Source: Actinomycetota bacterium (lineage in GTDB: Bacteria > Actinomycetota > Acidimicrobiia > Acidimicrobiales > Ilumatobacteraceae). From it: a DNA stretch of 53,764 nucleotides. The notes under the pieces were generated by a model. It saw nothing but the letters and a program-made list of their open reading frames with translations, had not been told where the DNA came from and searched no databases. The stretch lies in the NCBI GenBank assembly GCA_016213625.1, contig JACQZZ010000028.1, positions 1 to 53,764 of the forward strand. Reading direction: 5' to 3'. The translations under genes and the position numbers were made by a program. This document shows positions 36,186-46,275 of the stretch, one piece after another (the first letter of the stretch is position 1; every line of letters begins with the position of its first letter).

Positions 36186-37600
36186 TGGGGATTGCAGAGA
36201 CCGTCGCCCAGGTGAAGTCCGGCGCGGTTAAGGCGGACTTTCTCTTCGAGCAGAAACTCGCCTTAATCGCCTCCCGCTACACCGAGATCCACGCCTTCAA
36301 CCACGTGATGGCCGACGAGGCGCGCGCCGCCGCCGTTGCCGTCGACGAAGCCGTCGCCCGTGGCGACGACCCCGGCCCGCTCGCCGGTGTCACCGTCGCG
36401 CTGAAGGACAACATGTGCACCCGCGGTGTGCCCACCACGTGCTCGTCGAAGATCCTCGAAGGGTGGAGGCCGCCCTACGACGGCACCGTGGTCAGCACGC
36501 TGAAGACCAGTGGCGCCATCGCCATCGGCAAGACGAACCTCGACGAGTTCGCCATGGGCAGCAGCACCGAGAACTCGGCGTTCGGTCCCACGCGCAACCC
36601 GCTCGACACCAACCGCGTGCCCGGTGGCAGCAGTGGTGGCAGTGCCGCCTCGGTGGCGGCAGGGTTCAGCGACGTCGCGCTCGGCAGCGACACCGGCGGC
36701 TCCATTCGCCAACCCGCTGCCCTGTGCGGCGTGGTGGGCGTGAAGCCCACCTACGGCTATGTCAGCCGGTACGGCCTGGTGGCGTTCGCGAGCAGCCTCG
36801 ACCAGATCGGTCCGTTCACCACGTCGGTGGCCGACGCCGCGCTCATGCTCGACGTCATCGGCGGTCACGACCCGCTCGACAGCACCAGCATCCCCCAGGC
36901 GCATCCCTCGCTCGTCGACGTCCTCGGCCAGGGCGTGGAAGGGCTGCGCATCGGGCGCATCACCGACCTGCCCGAGGGTGCCGACCCCGACGTGCAGGAG
37001 CGGCTCGAGGTGGCGTTCGACGCGCTGAGGGCGCAGGGCGCCACCATCGTCGACGTGCAGGTACCGGCGTTCACGTTCGGGCTCACCGCCTACTACCTCA
37101 TCGCCCCGGCGGAGGCCAGCAGCAACCTGGCCCGCTACGACGGCGTGCGCTACGGCCTTCGTGTCGAGGCCGCCGACACCAACGCGATGTACGGCGCCAC
37201 TCGCGAGGCCGGCTTCGGCGACGAGGTGAAGCGGCGCATCATGCTGGGCACCTACGCGCTCAGCGCCGGCTACTACGACGCCTACTACGGCAAGGCGCTG
37301 AAGGTGCGACGGCTCATCCACGACGACTTCGATCGCGCCTACCAACAGGCCGATGTGCTGCTCACTCCCACGTCGCCCAGCGTGGCGTTCGAGATCGGCA
37401 GCAAGGGTGACAACCCGTTGGCGATGTACCTCTGCGACACGTACACCATCCCCACCAACCTCGCCGGCCACCCCGGCATGAGCGTGCCCTACGGCACCGG
37501 CGCTCACGGGTTGCCGGTGGGCGTGCAGGTGCTGGCCGGCACGCTGCAGGAACCCACCATGTTCCGGGTGGCCGCATCGTTGGAGAGGAGCCTGGCATGA
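36185..37600 (+). CDS. gatA: Asp/Glu-tRNA amidotransferase subunit A
   Basis: 471 aa amidase. The Ser-cisSer-Lys triad is exactly spaced: K74 (ALKDNM), S149 (PGGSSGGSAAS) and S173 (DTGGSIRQP). It frees ammonia from glutamine for GatB, so that mischarged Glu-tRNA(Gln) or Asp-tRNA(Asn) becomes Gln- or Asn-tRNA. The C-terminus overlaps the gatB start by 4 bp. The window shows no GlnRS or AsnRS, in line with use of the indirect route. Confidence 0.96.
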   Translation: MGIAETVAQVKSGAVKADFLFEQKLALIASRYTEIHAFNHVMADEARAAAVAVDEAVARGDDPGPLAGVTVALKDNMCTRGVPTTCSSKILEGWRPPYDGTVVSTLKTSGAIAIGKTNLDEFAMGSSTENSAFGPTRNPLDTNRVPGGSSGGSAASVAAGFSDVALGSDTGGSIRQPAALCGVVGVKPTYGYVSRYGLVAFASSLDQIGPFTTSVADAALMLDVIGGHDPLDSTSIPQAHPSLVDVLGQGVEGLRIGRITDLPEGADPDVQERLEVAFDALRAQGATIVDVQVPAFTFGLTAYYLIAPAEASSNLARYDGVRYGLRVEAADTNAMYGATREAGFGDEVKRRIMLGTYALSAGYYDAYYGKALKVRRLIHDDFDRAYQQADVLLTPTSPSVAFEIGSKGDNPLAMYLCDTYTIPTNLAGHPGMSVPYGTGAHGLPVGVQVLAGTLQEPTMFRVAASLERSLA

Positions 37601-39045
37601 GCGCCCACGACGGACTCCCCGGCGACTGGATCCTGGTGGTGGGCCTCGAGGTCCACGTGGAGCTGGCCACGAACACCAAGCTGTTCTCGGCCAGCCCGAA
37701 CCGCTGCGGCGACGAGCCGAACACCAACATCGACCCGGTCACCCTCGGGCTGCCGGGCGCACTGCCGGTGCTGAACGAACACGCCGTGGAACTGGCCATG
37801 CGCATCGGCCTGTCGCTGAACTGCACCGTGCAGGCCTGCACCTTCCACCGCAAGAACTACTTCTACCCCGACATGCCCAAGGCGTACCAGATCAGCCAGT
37901 ACGACCAGCCGCTGTGCGTGGAGGGGTACCTGGCCCTGCCCGGTGGGAAGCACGTCGGCATCGAGCGCGCCCACATGGAGGAAGACGCCGGCAAGAGCAC
38001 CCATGTCGGTGGTTCCGGCGGTCGCGTGCACGGCGCCACTCATTCGCTCATCGACCTGAACCGTGCCGGCGTGCCGCTGGTCGAGATCGTCAGCAAGCCC
38101 GACATCCGCAGCGCCGAGGAAGCCCGCCAGTACGTCAGCGAACTGCGCGCCATCCTCGTCGCCATCGGTGCCAGCGACGCGAAGATGGAGGAAGGCTCCA
38201 TGCGCGTCGACGCCAACGTCAGCGTGCACAAGCCCGGCACCCCCTACGGCACCCGCTGCGAGATCAAGAACGTCAACAGCGTGCGTTCCGTCGGCCGCGC
38301 CATCGAGTACGAGGCCCGTCGGCAGGTCGAGATGATCGAGGCCGGCGAGAAGGTTCGCCAGGAGACCCGTCACTGGGACGAGAACGACGGTCGCACGCAC
38401 ACGCTGCGCACCAAGGAAGACGCCGACGACTACCGCTACTTCCTCGAGCCCGACCTGGTGCCCGTGGCGCCGTCGCACGAGTGGATCCAGCGAGTGCACG
38501 CAGCGCTCCCGCCCCTTCCCGCACAACGGCGCGAGCACCTCGCGGTCATGACCGGGCAGTCCGCCGACAGCGAAGCCGTGATGAGCGTGGTCGAGCGCGG
38601 TCAGGACCACTACGTCCTCGCGGTGGGGCACCTCGGGGGCGACACTGCACGGGCGCTCGTGTACGTGAAGGAAGCCTTCGCCGATCAGGGACCCGATCCG
38701 GCGGTGCCGGCCATCGACATCGCCGGTCTCACCAACCTCGAGGTGGAGGGCAAGGTCACCGCCACGCAGGCCAAGGCCATCCTCGCCGACATCATCGCCA
38801 ACGGCGGTGGCGACGCTGCTGCCATCGCGGCCGCGAAGGGTTTCGAGGCGCTCGACACCGGCGCACTGGAGTCGGTGGTGGATCAGGTCATCGCCGAGCA
38901 GGCCGACGCCTGGGCCAAGTTCTGCGCCGGCGACGGCAAGGCCATGGGCGCCATCGTCGGTGCCGTGATGAAGGCCACCCAGGGCAAGGCCGACGGCAAG
39001 CTCGTCACCGCCCTGCTCAACCAGAAGAAGGCATCGCGACCGTGA
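37597..39045 (+). CDS. gatB: Asp/Glu-tRNA amidotransferase subunit B
   Basis: 482 aa. It has the N-terminal kinase/transamidase domain (VGLEVHVELATNTKLFS, CTFHRKNYFYPDMPKAYQISQYDQPLC, HMEEDAGKSTH, RAGVPLVEIVSKPD, RCEIKNVNS), a central helical domain and the C-terminal YqeY-like tail that holds the tRNA (EGKVTATQAKAILADII). It activates the side chain of Glu/Asp-tRNA and accepts ammonia from GatA. The last 29 bp overlap the convergent histidine kinase gene. Confidence 0.96.
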   Translation: MSAHDGLPGDWILVVGLEVHVELATNTKLFSASPNRCGDEPNTNIDPVTLGLPGALPVLNEHAVELAMRIGLSLNCTVQACTFHRKNYFYPDMPKAYQISQYDQPLCVEGYLALPGGKHVGIERAHMEEDAGKSTHVGGSGGRVHGATHSLIDLNRAGVPLVEIVSKPDIRSAEEARQYVSELRAILVAIGASDAKMEEGSMRVDANVSVHKPGTPYGTRCEIKNVNSVRSVGRAIEYEARRQVEMIEAGEKVRQETRHWDENDGRTHTLRTKEDADDYRYFLEPDLVPVAPSHEWIQRVHAALPPLPAQRREHLAVMTGQSADSEAVMSVVERGQDHYVLAVGHLGGDTARALVYVKEAFADQGPDPAVPAIDIAGLTNLEVEGKVTATQAKAILADIIANGGGDAAAIAAAKGFEALDTGALESVVDQVIAEQADAWAKFCAGDGKAMGAIVGAVMKATQGKADGKLVTALLNQKKASRP

Positions 39046-40363
39046 AGCGGCAGCCCTCGCCGGGCGCGGTGTGCACGGTGATGCGGCCTCCGTGGGTCTC
39101 CACGATCGACTTGGCGATGCTCAGGCCGAGCCCGCTGCCACCCGACGACCGGGCACGCGACGGGTCGCCGCGGTAGAACCGCTCGAACACCTTGTTGGCC
39201 ACGTCGGGGTCCAGACCCGGGCCGTGGTCGATGATCTCCAGCACCGCGGCACCGTCGCGCGGTGCGCCCGTCAACTCGATGGCCGTGTCCACCGGGGTGT
39301 GCACCAACGCGTTGTGCACCAGCGCCGCCACCACCTGATGCAGCCGCAGCGGGTCGCCCTGGCAGAGGAGCGGGCGCTCGCAGTGCACCCTGATTGGCCG
39401 GTCGGGTTGCACCGCGCGTGCGTCGGCGGCGGCGTCGTCGAGCAGTGATGCGAGGTCGACCGAGACGTGCTCGATGGGCAACCCGCGGTCGAGCTTGCTG
39501 AGCAGCAACAGGTCGTCGACGAGCGCGCCCATTCGTTCGGCCTCACCGGTGACGCGGCGCATCGCGTCGTCGAGCTTCGCCGGCTCGGCGAGCCCGCCGC
39601 GCTGGTAGAGGTCGGCGTACCCGCGGATGGAGGTGAGGGGCGTGCGCAACTCGTGCGAGGCATCGGCCACGAACTGCCGCAACCGTTCGTCGGCCGCCTC
39701 CTTCTGGTCGAGCATCGAGTTGAACGCATCGGACAACTCGGCTGCCTCCGTGCCGGTTGGGAACGACGGCACTCGCCGGTCGCGTTCGCCGGCGCCGATG
39801 GCCTCGGCCGCGGCTGTCACCTCGGTGATCGGCTTCACGCCCAGGCGCAGCACCCACAGCCCGATGAGCAGCACCACGGTGAGCACGACGAGAGCGCCGA
39901 GGCCGAGCGCCCACAGCAGCCGTACGTACGCGGCGTCGGCGGCCTCCAGCGACAGGGCGACGATGCTCCACCCCTGCTGATCGGGTCGGGCCACGGCCAT
40001 GACCCGGAAGCCGTCGACGGTGAACGGCTCGCCACGGCCGGGTCGGGTGGCGTGCTGGCGCGCATCGTCGAGGGTGACGTCGGGCGAGCCGGTGACGAGC
40101 TGCCCTTCCACGACGGGCGTGAGCGTGCCGTCGAGCGCCAACCAACCGACCCACAGCTCGGTGAGGTCGGCCGCGCCCTCGGGCGGCAGCGGCACGGGCC
40201 GGTCGGTCACCACTCCGGCGGCGAGGCCGATGGACCGCTCGAGCCGCCGGTCGACCTGTTCGACCAAGTACCGGCGTTGGGTGTTGGCGATGAGGAACAC
40301 GATGATGCCGAACACCACCACGATCGCGCCCAACCCGACGAACAACCGGTTGCGCAGCCTCAT
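39017..40363 (-). CDS. Sensor histidine kinase
   Basis: 448 aa. TM1 is at about 8-27 and TM2 at about 148-174, with an outside loop of about 120 residues between them, then HAMP (about 175-228). HisKA follows with FVADASHELRTPLTSIRGY (H237), then HATPase (ALVHNALVHT, IDHGPGLDPDVANKVFERFYRG, GSGLGLSIAKSIVETHGG). It phosphorylates the response regulator encoded just upstream, whose stop overlaps this start by 4 bp. The signal is unknown; TcrY/TrcS-like kinases of actinobacteria are similar in layout. Confidence 0.94.
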   Translation of the reverse strand: MRLRNRLFVGLGAIVVVFGIIVFLIANTQRRYLVEQVDRRLERSIGLAAGVVTDRPVPLPPEGAADLTELWVGWLALDGTLTPVVEGQLVTGSPDVTLDDARQHATRPGRGEPFTVDGFRVMAVARPDQQGWSIVALSLEAADAAYVRLLWALGLGALVVLTVVLLIGLWVLRLGVKPITEVTAAAEAIGAGERDRRVPSFPTGTEAAELSDAFNSMLDQKEAADERLRQFVADASHELRTPLTSIRGYADLYQRGGLAEPAKLDDAMRRVTGEAERMGALVDDLLLLSKLDRGLPIEHVSVDLASLLDDAAADARAVQPDRPIRVHCERPLLCQGDPLRLHQVVAALVHNALVHTPVDTAIELTGAPRDGAAVLEIIDHGPGLDPDVANKVFERFYRGDPSRARSSGGSGLGLSIAKSIVETHGGRITVHTAPGEGCRFTVAMPSSG

Positions 40364-41052
40364 CGATCGACTCGGAGGCAGTAGCCCACGCCGCGCACGG
40401 TGTGCAGCAGTTTGGGTTCCACGTGGTCCACCTTGCGGCGCAGGTAGCTCATGTAGGTCTCCACCACCGACGAGTCACCGTCGAAGTCGTAGCTCCACAC
40501 GTGGTCGAGGATCTGTGCCCTGCTGAGCACCCGGCCGGCGTTGAGCATCAGATAGCGGAGCAGCTTGTACTCGGTGGGCGACAGCGTGACGGGCTGGCCG
40601 GCCCGTACGACGCGATGCGCGTCCTGGTCCAGTTCGAGATCGGCGAGCGCGAGCACCGACGAGGCGGTGGCCGCGCCTGCGTGCCGCAGGGCGATGCGGA
40701 CCCGTGCCACCAACTCCGCGATGGCGAAGGGCTTCACCACGTAGTCGTCGGCGCCGGACGTGAGGCCTTTCACCCGATCGTCGAGGCCGTCGCGAGCCGT
40801 GAGGAACACCACGGGGGTCTGGTCGCCGTCGGTGCGCAGCCGGCGCAGTACTTCGAACCCGTCGATGCCCGGCATGTTGACGTCGAGCACGATCGCGTGT
40901 GGCTGGAACGACTTCACCGCGGCGAGGGCCGCGAACCCGTCGGCCGCCTTCGAGGTGTCGATGCCGTCGAGATGCAACGCCGACTCGACGAGGAACGAGA
41001 TGTTCTCCTCGTCGTCGACCACCAGGACCCGCGGCGCACTCACATCGGCCAT
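40360..41052 (-). CDS. OmpR/PhoB-type response regulator
   Basis: 230 aa. The receiver has VLVVDDEENISF, phospho-acceptor D57 (AIVLDVNMPGIDGFEVL), FLTAR and DDYVVKPF (Lys). The winged-helix output runs from LADLELDQDAHRV to LLHTVRGVGYCLR. It pairs with the kinase at 39017. It starts 6 bp after the stop of the glycosyltransferase gene, so cell-envelope glycosylation and this two-component system may be expressed together. Confidence 0.95.
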   Translation of the reverse strand: MADVSAPRVLVVDDEENISFLVESALHLDGIDTSKAADGFAALAAVKSFQPHAIVLDVNMPGIDGFEVLRRLRTDGDQTPVVFLTARDGLDDRVKGLTSGADDYVVKPFAIAELVARVRIALRHAGAATASSVLALADLELDQDAHRVVRAGQPVTLSPTEYKLLRYLMLNAGRVLSRAQILDHVWSYDFDGDSSVVETYMSYLRRKVDHVEPKLLHTVRGVGYCLRVDR

Positions 41053-41058
41053 TGTGGC

Positions 41059-42219
41059 TCAGGCTCGTGCCTGGAACACCCAATTGCGCAACAGACCGAA
41101 CCGGGCGACCGTGGCGAGCGACCAGCTGGCGAGCAGCACGACCACCTGGGCGACGGATCCGGTGACCGCCGTCAGGGCCAGGCTGGTGAGCAACAGCCCC
41201 GCCAGCGAGATCGCCACGCCACCCATGTAGTGACGACCTCGCTGACGGCTGTCGCGGTAGCCGAAGGTGTACCGACGGTTGGCCCATGTGTTGCCGACCG
41301 CCGTCGCTCCGACTGCGATGAGGTTCGCCCACACCGCTCCCACGCTGCCGCGCAGCACGAGGAACAGGGCGAGGGAGATGAGGGTGCTGATCACGCCGAT
41401 CTTGGCGAACAGCACGAGTTGACGACCGAAGTCGTCGGCGAGCGGCGGCCGGGCGGCGTCGCCCAGGTCGACCACACCGCGACCGCGCATGAAGGTGTTC
41501 GCCATGCGCACCACGCCCTTCAGGTCGTCGCGCGCGGTGCTCACCACGTGGACGCGACTGTCGGGGTCGTCGATCCACGTGACGGGCACCTCGTGGACCC
41601 GCAGGCCGTTTCGCTCCGCGAGCAGCAGCAGTTCGGTGTCGAAGAACCACTCCTGGTCCTGCACCATCGGCAGCAACTTCTCGGCCACCTCGCGGCGCAC
41701 CGCCTTGAAGCCGCACTGCGCATCGCGGAACCCGTTGCCGAACACGGCACGAAGGATCGTGTTGTACGTGCGGGAGATGAACTCGCGTCGGGGCCCTCGG
41801 GCCACGGCGGAGCCGGTGGCGAGGCGCGAGCCGATCGCGACGTCGCTGTGACCGCTCACGAGGGGGGCGATGAGCGGCAACAGCGCGTCGAGACGGGTGG
41901 AGAGGTCGACGTCCATGTAGGCGACGATGGCGGCGTCGTTGTCGGTCCAGGCGGTGCGCAATGCACGACCGCGACCCTTCTGGTCCAGGTGGATGGCTCG
42001 CACCCCGTCCATCGTGGCGGCGAGCACGCTGGCCACCTGCCAGGTCGTGTCGGTGGACGCGTTGTCGGCGATGGTGATCCGCCACGTGAACGGGAACTCG
42101 TTCGTGAGGAACCGATGCAGGGTGGTGACGCTGTCGGCCAGCACGCCGGCTTCGTTGTACACGGGGATCACGATGTCGACGACCGCGGTGGCGGTTCGCA
42201 GGTCCTCGGTGAGCGTCAT
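41059..42219 (-). CDS. GT2 glycosyltransferase fused to a GtrA-like membrane domain
   Basis: 386 aa. Residues about 12-245 form a dolichol/polyprenyl-phosphate-mannose-synthase-like GT2 domain (VDIVIPVYNEAG, ADNASTDTTW, YMDVDLSTRLDALLPL, RDAQCGFKAVRR, WFFDTELLLLAER). Residues about 265-386 hold four membrane helices of GtrA type (FAKIGVISTLISLALFLVLRG, NTWANRRYTFGYR, the latter a GtrA hallmark). It probably makes a polyprenyl-phosphate sugar and helps move it across the membrane for cell-wall or protein glycosylation. CATCAT 6 nt before the ATG may be a leaderless -10 box. Confidence 0.9.
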   Translation of the reverse strand: MTLTEDLRTATAVVDIVIPVYNEAGVLADSVTTLHRFLTNEFPFTWRITIADNASTDTTWQVASVLAATMDGVRAIHLDQKGRGRALRTAWTDNDAAIVAYMDVDLSTRLDALLPLIAPLVSGHSDVAIGSRLATGSAVARGPRREFISRTYNTILRAVFGNGFRDAQCGFKAVRREVAEKLLPMVQDQEWFFDTELLLLAERNGLRVHEVPVTWIDDPDSRVHVVSTARDDLKGVVRMANTFMRGRGVVDLGDAARPPLADDFGRQLVLFAKIGVISTLISLALFLVLRGSVGAVWANLIAVGATAVGNTWANRRYTFGYRDSRQRGRHYMGGVAISLAGLLLTSLALTAVTGSVAQVVVLLASWSLATVARFGLLRNWVFQARA

Positions 42220-42281
42220 GCAGTGATGATGCGGGCCGCCCCTGGGTGCGTCGTGTGAGGTTCCTGGGAAGTTGCTGAGAG

Positions 42282-43520
42282 TTACAGCTCGCCGGCGGCG
42301 ACCAGGTCGATGGCCTGACGGCACGTGCGGTGGAAGGCCTCGGCCGCCATCTGCAGGTGCTCGTCGGGGGTGTCCTCTTCCTTGGTGTGGCTGAGGCCGG
42401 CGATGGACGACGAGAAGATCATCACCGTGGGGATCTCGCGTGCCACCTCGCTGGCGTCGTGCAACGCACCGCTGGGCAGTTCGAAGTCGTGGCCCTCCAC
42501 CTCGTGCACGGCGCGGTGCGCGGCCTCGAGCAGCTTGGGGTGGAACGGCATCGGCGGGATGCGGAAGATGTGCTCCCACTCGATGGTGCACCCCTCGGCC
42601 TCGGCGGCAGCGGCGGCCGCCTCGTGGGCTTCGTCGAACATGGCCTGCAACGACTCGGCGGAGATGTGGCGCATGTCCATCGTGATCCGCGTCTCGCCCG
42701 CGACGGCGGTGACCACCCCGGGCCAGCACTGCGCGTGCCCCACCGTCGTGACCCCGTCGTGGCGCTCGCCGATCTCGGCGATGGCCAGCGCGAAGCGGGC
42801 GGCGGCACGGAAGCTGTCGCGGCGCATTGCCATCGGCATCGTGCCGGCGTGCGCGGCCTGACCGCGGAAGATGAGCCGCTCGCGTTCGATGCCCTTGGTA
42901 CCGGTCACCGTGGCGATGCCGAGTCCCTTCTCCTCGAGGATGGGGCCTTGCTCGATGTGCACCTCCACGTACGCCTTCACGTCGGCCATGCGGGTGCGGG
43001 CGCCGTCGAGGTTGTCGATGTCGACGCCGTGTTCGGCGAGGATCTCGGGCAGCTTGCCGCCCTCTTTGTCGGTGAGCCCGCGGAGCACCTCGATGTCGAG
43101 CGTGCCCATGCACGCGGCCGAGCCGAACAGGCTGCGGCTGAACCGAGCGCCTTCCTCGTCGGCCCAGTCGACCACGGCGACGGTGACGGGCGGGGTGCCC
43201 TCGGCGGCGAGCGCGCGGATGAGCTCCAGCCCGGACATCACGCCCAGCGCGCCGTCGAGCCAACCACCCTTGGGCACGCTGTCGAGGTGCGAGCCGACGA
43301 CCAGCGTCTCGGGCCGTTCGCCGCGCAGCACCGCCCACAGGTTCCCGGCCTCGTCCTCCTCCACCTCGACCGGCAGTGTGGCGAGCGATTCGCGGAAGAA
43401 CGCTCGGGCCTGCAGCCAGTCGGGGGTCCAGGCCAGACGCCGGCTGCCCTCGGGCCCGCCCGTGCGGTGGGCCAGTTCACGAAGGTCGGCGACGACGCGT
43501 GCGGGATCGTAAGCGCTCAT
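42282..43520 (-). CDS. M20-type amidohydrolase (allantoate amidohydrolase/N-carbamoyl-amino-acid hydrolase)
   Basis: 412 aa from ATG 43520, with TAATGT 7 nt upstream as a leaderless -10 box; an upstream start at 43541 would overlap the GGDEF-EAL stop. Motifs of the hydantoinase/carbamoylase group are present: VVGSHLDSVPKGGWLDGALGV, DWADEEGARFSRSLFGS, VEVHIEQGPILE, GQAAHAGTMPM and LPSGALHDASEVA. It hydrolyses a carbamoyl or ureido amide with two metal ions, as in purine or pyrimidine-base breakdown. The precise substrate is open and no hydantoinase or allantoinase gene is adjacent. Confidence 0.88.
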   Translation of the reverse strand: MSAYDPARVVADLRELAHRTGGPEGSRRLAWTPDWLQARAFFRESLATLPVEVEEDEAGNLWAVLRGERPETLVVGSHLDSVPKGGWLDGALGVMSGLELIRALAAEGTPPVTVAVVDWADEEGARFSRSLFGSAACMGTLDIEVLRGLTDKEGGKLPEILAEHGVDIDNLDGARTRMADVKAYVEVHIEQGPILEEKGLGIATVTGTKGIERERLIFRGQAAHAGTMPMAMRRDSFRAAARFALAIAEIGERHDGVTTVGHAQCWPGVVTAVAGETRITMDMRHISAESLQAMFDEAHEAAAAAAEAEGCTIEWEHIFRIPPMPFHPKLLEAAHRAVHEVEGHDFELPSGALHDASEVAREIPTVMIFSSSIAGLSHTKEEDTPDEHLQMAAEAFHRTCRQAIDLVAAGEL

Positions 43521-43527
43521 GCGAGCG

Positions 43528-43533
43528 ACATTA
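43528..43533 (-). promoter_or_regulatory. Leaderless -10 box TAATGT for the amidohydrolase gene
   Basis: Read on the minus strand, TAATGT is 7 nt before ATG 43520. It lies inside the last codons of the GGDEF-EAL gap, supporting independent leaderless transcription and the choice of start. Confidence 0.45.
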
Positions 43534-43537
43534 CGCG

Positions 43538-46249
43538 TCACCGCAACGAGGTGGCGAGTGCCTCCTGCTGACGCAGCCAGCGCGTGGCATCAGCGATGCT
43601 CATCGGGCGGGCGATGTGGAACCCCTGCCCCCACGGGCATCCGAGTTCGCGGAGCAGCGTGAGCTTCTCCTCGTTGTCGACGCCCTCGGCCACCACGGTC
43701 ATGCCCAACGAGTCGCCGAGCCGCAGCAGCAGTTCCACGATGGTGCGGTCGAGGCGGTTGTCGCACATGCCGGCCACGAAGACCTGGTCGATCTTCAGCG
43801 TGTCGACGGTGAGTCGGTGCAGATAGCTCATCGACGAGTACCCGGTGCCGAAGTCGTCGATGGCCACGTTCACGCCTTGCGCCCGGAGATCGTCGACCAC
43901 GGCGCCGGCGCGAGCGATGTCGGCCACCAGGTGGGTCTCGGTGATCTCCAGATCGATGAGCGTGGGGTCGACACTCGCCCGACGACACAGCTCGTCGAGC
44001 AGGGGAGCGAGGTTGCCCTCCACGATGTGCCGACCCGAGATGTTCACCGCGAGACGCATGCGGGCGGTGGTGGGGTCGAGCCGCCAGTCGCGCAGGATGC
44101 CGACGGCTTCCTCCAGCACCCAGGTCTCCAGGTCGACGATGACGCCGGTGCGTTCGGCGATGGGGATGAAGTCGGCCGGCCCGATGTCGGCGAGGCCGGG
44201 GCGGTCCCACCGCAGCAACACCTCGGCGCCGACCGGGCTGCTGGTGGCGATGTCGATGATGGGCTGCAGCCGCAACGAGAACTGGCGCTCGGCGAGGCCG
44301 TGACGCATGGTGAGCGCCATCTCGGCGCGCTCCTCCAGCACCTGCGCGAGGCGCTCGTCGAACACCTCCACGCGACCGCGGCCACGTTCCTTGGCGTGGT
44401 AGACGGCGGTGTCGGCCTGCGCGATGCAGTCGAGCGGATCGCGATGGCCGTCGACCACCGAGACGCCGGCGCTGGCCGACAGTGTGAACAACTGCCCTCG
44501 GCTGCCCGAGCACGGTGCCGACACGATGCCGATGAGGCGACGGGCGTTCTCGACCACCAGCTCCAGCGAGGGTGCTTCCTCCAGGAGGACGACGAATTCG
44601 TCGCCGCCGATGCGGGCGACCATCTCGTGTGGGCAGGCGGCACGGAGGCGCTCGCCCAGCTCGGCCAGGATGCGGTCGCCCTCGCCGTGGCCCTGGGTGT
44701 CGTTGACGCTCTTGAACCCGTCGAGGTCGAGGAAGATGATGGCGCCGGGCACGCCGCAGTTGCGCGCGTCGAACGCGATGATGGCCAGTCGCTCGAGCGC
44801 CGCGGTGCGGTTCGCCAGACCGGTGAGCGAGTCGGTGCGCGCCTGGCGCACCGCTGCGGCCTCGGATGCGTGGAGTTGCGCCGTGACCGACGCCAGTTGA
44901 CTGACCGAGCGGCGCACGGTGTCGCCGAGCGGTCCCGGCAGGGACGAGTCGACCTTGGTGTCGCCGCTCGCCAGTCGCGAGAGCTGCAGCTCGTACGCCT
45001 TGAGAGTGGTGACCATGTCGTTGAACGCCCGCGCCACCACGCGCACATCGGTGGGACCGGTGGGCTTCTCGGTCTCGATGGACAGATCGCCCTCGCGCAC
45101 CTGGCGTGATTGGCGAACCAGGCGACGCAGCGGCCGGAGCACCGAGCGCATGACCAGACCGAGCAGCACCAGGCTGATGACGAGCGTGAGCACCATCACC
45201 GCGAGCGCGGCGTTCCGGGCCATGTCGGCGTCGGCCTGCACTGCCTCGGCACGCGCCACCTCGCTGCGCAGGAACGACTGCGCGTAGTCGTCGAGTGCGT
45301 CGAGGCGCTCGTACGACGCGAGGACCGCGGTGATGAGGGCGGTGATGTCGGCTTCGCCATCGACCGCCGGGGCGCTGCCGTCGGTGACGCTCACCGCATC
45401 GATGAACGTGTGGAGGGCCACATCGGCGTTGGTGAACTCGGCGCCGGCGGTGAGCTCCTTCAGGCGGATGCGACGGGCGGGAGTGAGGAGCTCGCGCAGT
45501 TCGGCCAGCGCCGCGCTCAGCGCGCCGTCGGCCTGCAGCATCATCACCAGGTGGGTCTGCGTGTCGGTGGAGACGCCGGCGTCGGTGAGATGGGCGAGCT
45601 CGTCGGACGCGTACTCGAGTGACGCGATCAGCTGGTCGGCCTCGGCGCCCAGCGAGTTCAACTCGGCCGTGGTGGCCTGGTCGCGCAGCTCGCCGGAGAG
45701 CATGTCGTTCAGGTCGCGCAGGCGGTCGGTGAGTTGCACGTAGCGGAGCCGGGCATCGACGGCGCGCAACGTGCCCTGCTCGAATCCGATGCGGAGCACC
45801 TCGAGGTCGGCGCGGATGCCGTCGAGCGTGGTGCGCACGGCGGCACCGGTGGCAGCCGAGACGCCCGCGGTGGCCGAGGTCGCGCCGTCGAGCGCGGCGT
45901 CGAGCCGGGTGATGGCTTCACCACGAAGGATGTCGAAGTCGCGCCCGCTCAGCTCGGTGAGCAGGGAGCGGTCGAAGCCGGTCTCGTCGGCCTGGAGGAG
46001 GCCGCTCGTGGAGGTGTACTCCAGATACAGCGGCACCGTGATGGCCGCGGTGGCGCGCACCAGTTCGGACTGGTGGCTCACCTGACCGGCGGCCCGTACC
46101 ACGTCGCGTTGGCGGTGCAACTCGCGATAGGCGAACAGCTGCAGCCCCACCATCGGCACGAGCAGCACCACGAGCAGGCGGAAGCCCAGCGACCGTGGGC
46201 CGAAGCGCCCCACGCGTGCCGAGTTGCCCTGCTCGGGTGGACGTTTCAC
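43538..46249 (-). CDS. Membrane GGDEF-EAL protein with HAMP and large extracytoplasmic sensor
   Basis: 903 aa. TM1 is at about 23-42, followed by an alpha-helical outside region of about 300 residues and TM2 at about 345-367, then HAMP ([20 protein letters not shown]). GGDEF has [13 protein letters not shown] intact, but the product-inhibition RxxD site reads CPHE, so feedback inhibition is probably lost. EAL has EVLLRW in place of EALLR, while [31 protein letters not shown] and [10 protein letters not shown] keep the metal and catalytic residues. It may both make and break c-di-GMP. GTG 46249 is 6 nt after a TAGTTT box. Confidence 0.93.
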   Translation of the reverse strand: MKRPPEQGNSARVGRFGPRSLGFRLLVVLLVPMVGLQLFAYRELHRQRDVVRAAGQVSHQSELVRATAAITVPLYLEYTSTSGLLQADETGFDRSLLTELSGRDFDILRGEAITRLDAALDGATSATAGVSAATGAAVRTTLDGIRADLEVLRIGFEQGTLRAVDARLRYVQLTDRLRDLNDMLSGELRDQATTAELNSLGAEADQLIASLEYASDELAHLTDAGVSTDTQTHLVMMLQADGALSAALAELRELLTPARRIRLKELTAGAEFTNADVALHTFIDAVSVTDGSAPAVDGEADITALITAVLASYERLDALDDYAQSFLRSEVARAEAVQADADMARNAALAVMVLTLVISLVLLGLVMRSVLRPLRRLVRQSRQVREGDLSIETEKPTGPTDVRVVARAFNDMVTTLKAYELQLSRLASGDTKVDSSLPGPLGDTVRRSVSQLASVTAQLHASEAAAVRQARTDSLTGLANRTAALERLAIIAFDARNCGVPGAIIFLDLDGFKSVNDTQGHGEGDRILAELGERLRAACPHEMVARIGGDEFVVLLEEAPSLELVVENARRLIGIVSAPCSGSRGQLFTLSASAGVSVVDGHRDPLDCIAQADTAVYHAKERGRGRVEVFDERLAQVLEERAEMALTMRHGLAERQFSLRLQPIIDIATSSPVGAEVLLRWDRPGLADIGPADFIPIAERTGVIVDLETWVLEEAVGILRDWRLDPTTARMRLAVNISGRHIVEGNLAPLLDELCRRASVDPTLIDLEITETHLVADIARAGAVVDDLRAQGVNVAIDDFGTGYSSMSYLHRLTVDTLKIDQVFVAGMCDNRLDRTIVELLLRLGDSLGMTVVAEGVDNEEKLTLLRELGCPWGQGFHIARPMSIADATRWLRQQEALATSLR

Positions 46250-46254
46250 GAGGT

Positions 46255-46275
46255 CAAACTAGTCCCGCTAGTTTG
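46255..46275. promoter_or_regulatory. Bidirectional leaderless promoter core (inverted repeat of two -10 boxes)
   Basis: CAAACTAG (46255-46262) and CTAGTTTG (46268-46275) are perfect 8-bp arms around TCCCG. Each arm contains TAGTTT pointing outward: 7 nt before ATG 46282 (ilvD) and 6 nt before GTG 46249 (GGDEF-EAL). The 32-bp gap has no ribosome binding site for either gene. The repeat can be read as two back-to-back -10 elements, although a repressor dyad at the same place is an alternative. Confidence 0.6.

Noticed and set aside
46255..46275. Rho-independent terminator
   Set aside because: It lies between two divergent starts, has only 8-bp A/T-containing arms and no T-tract. The promoter reading explains both halves.
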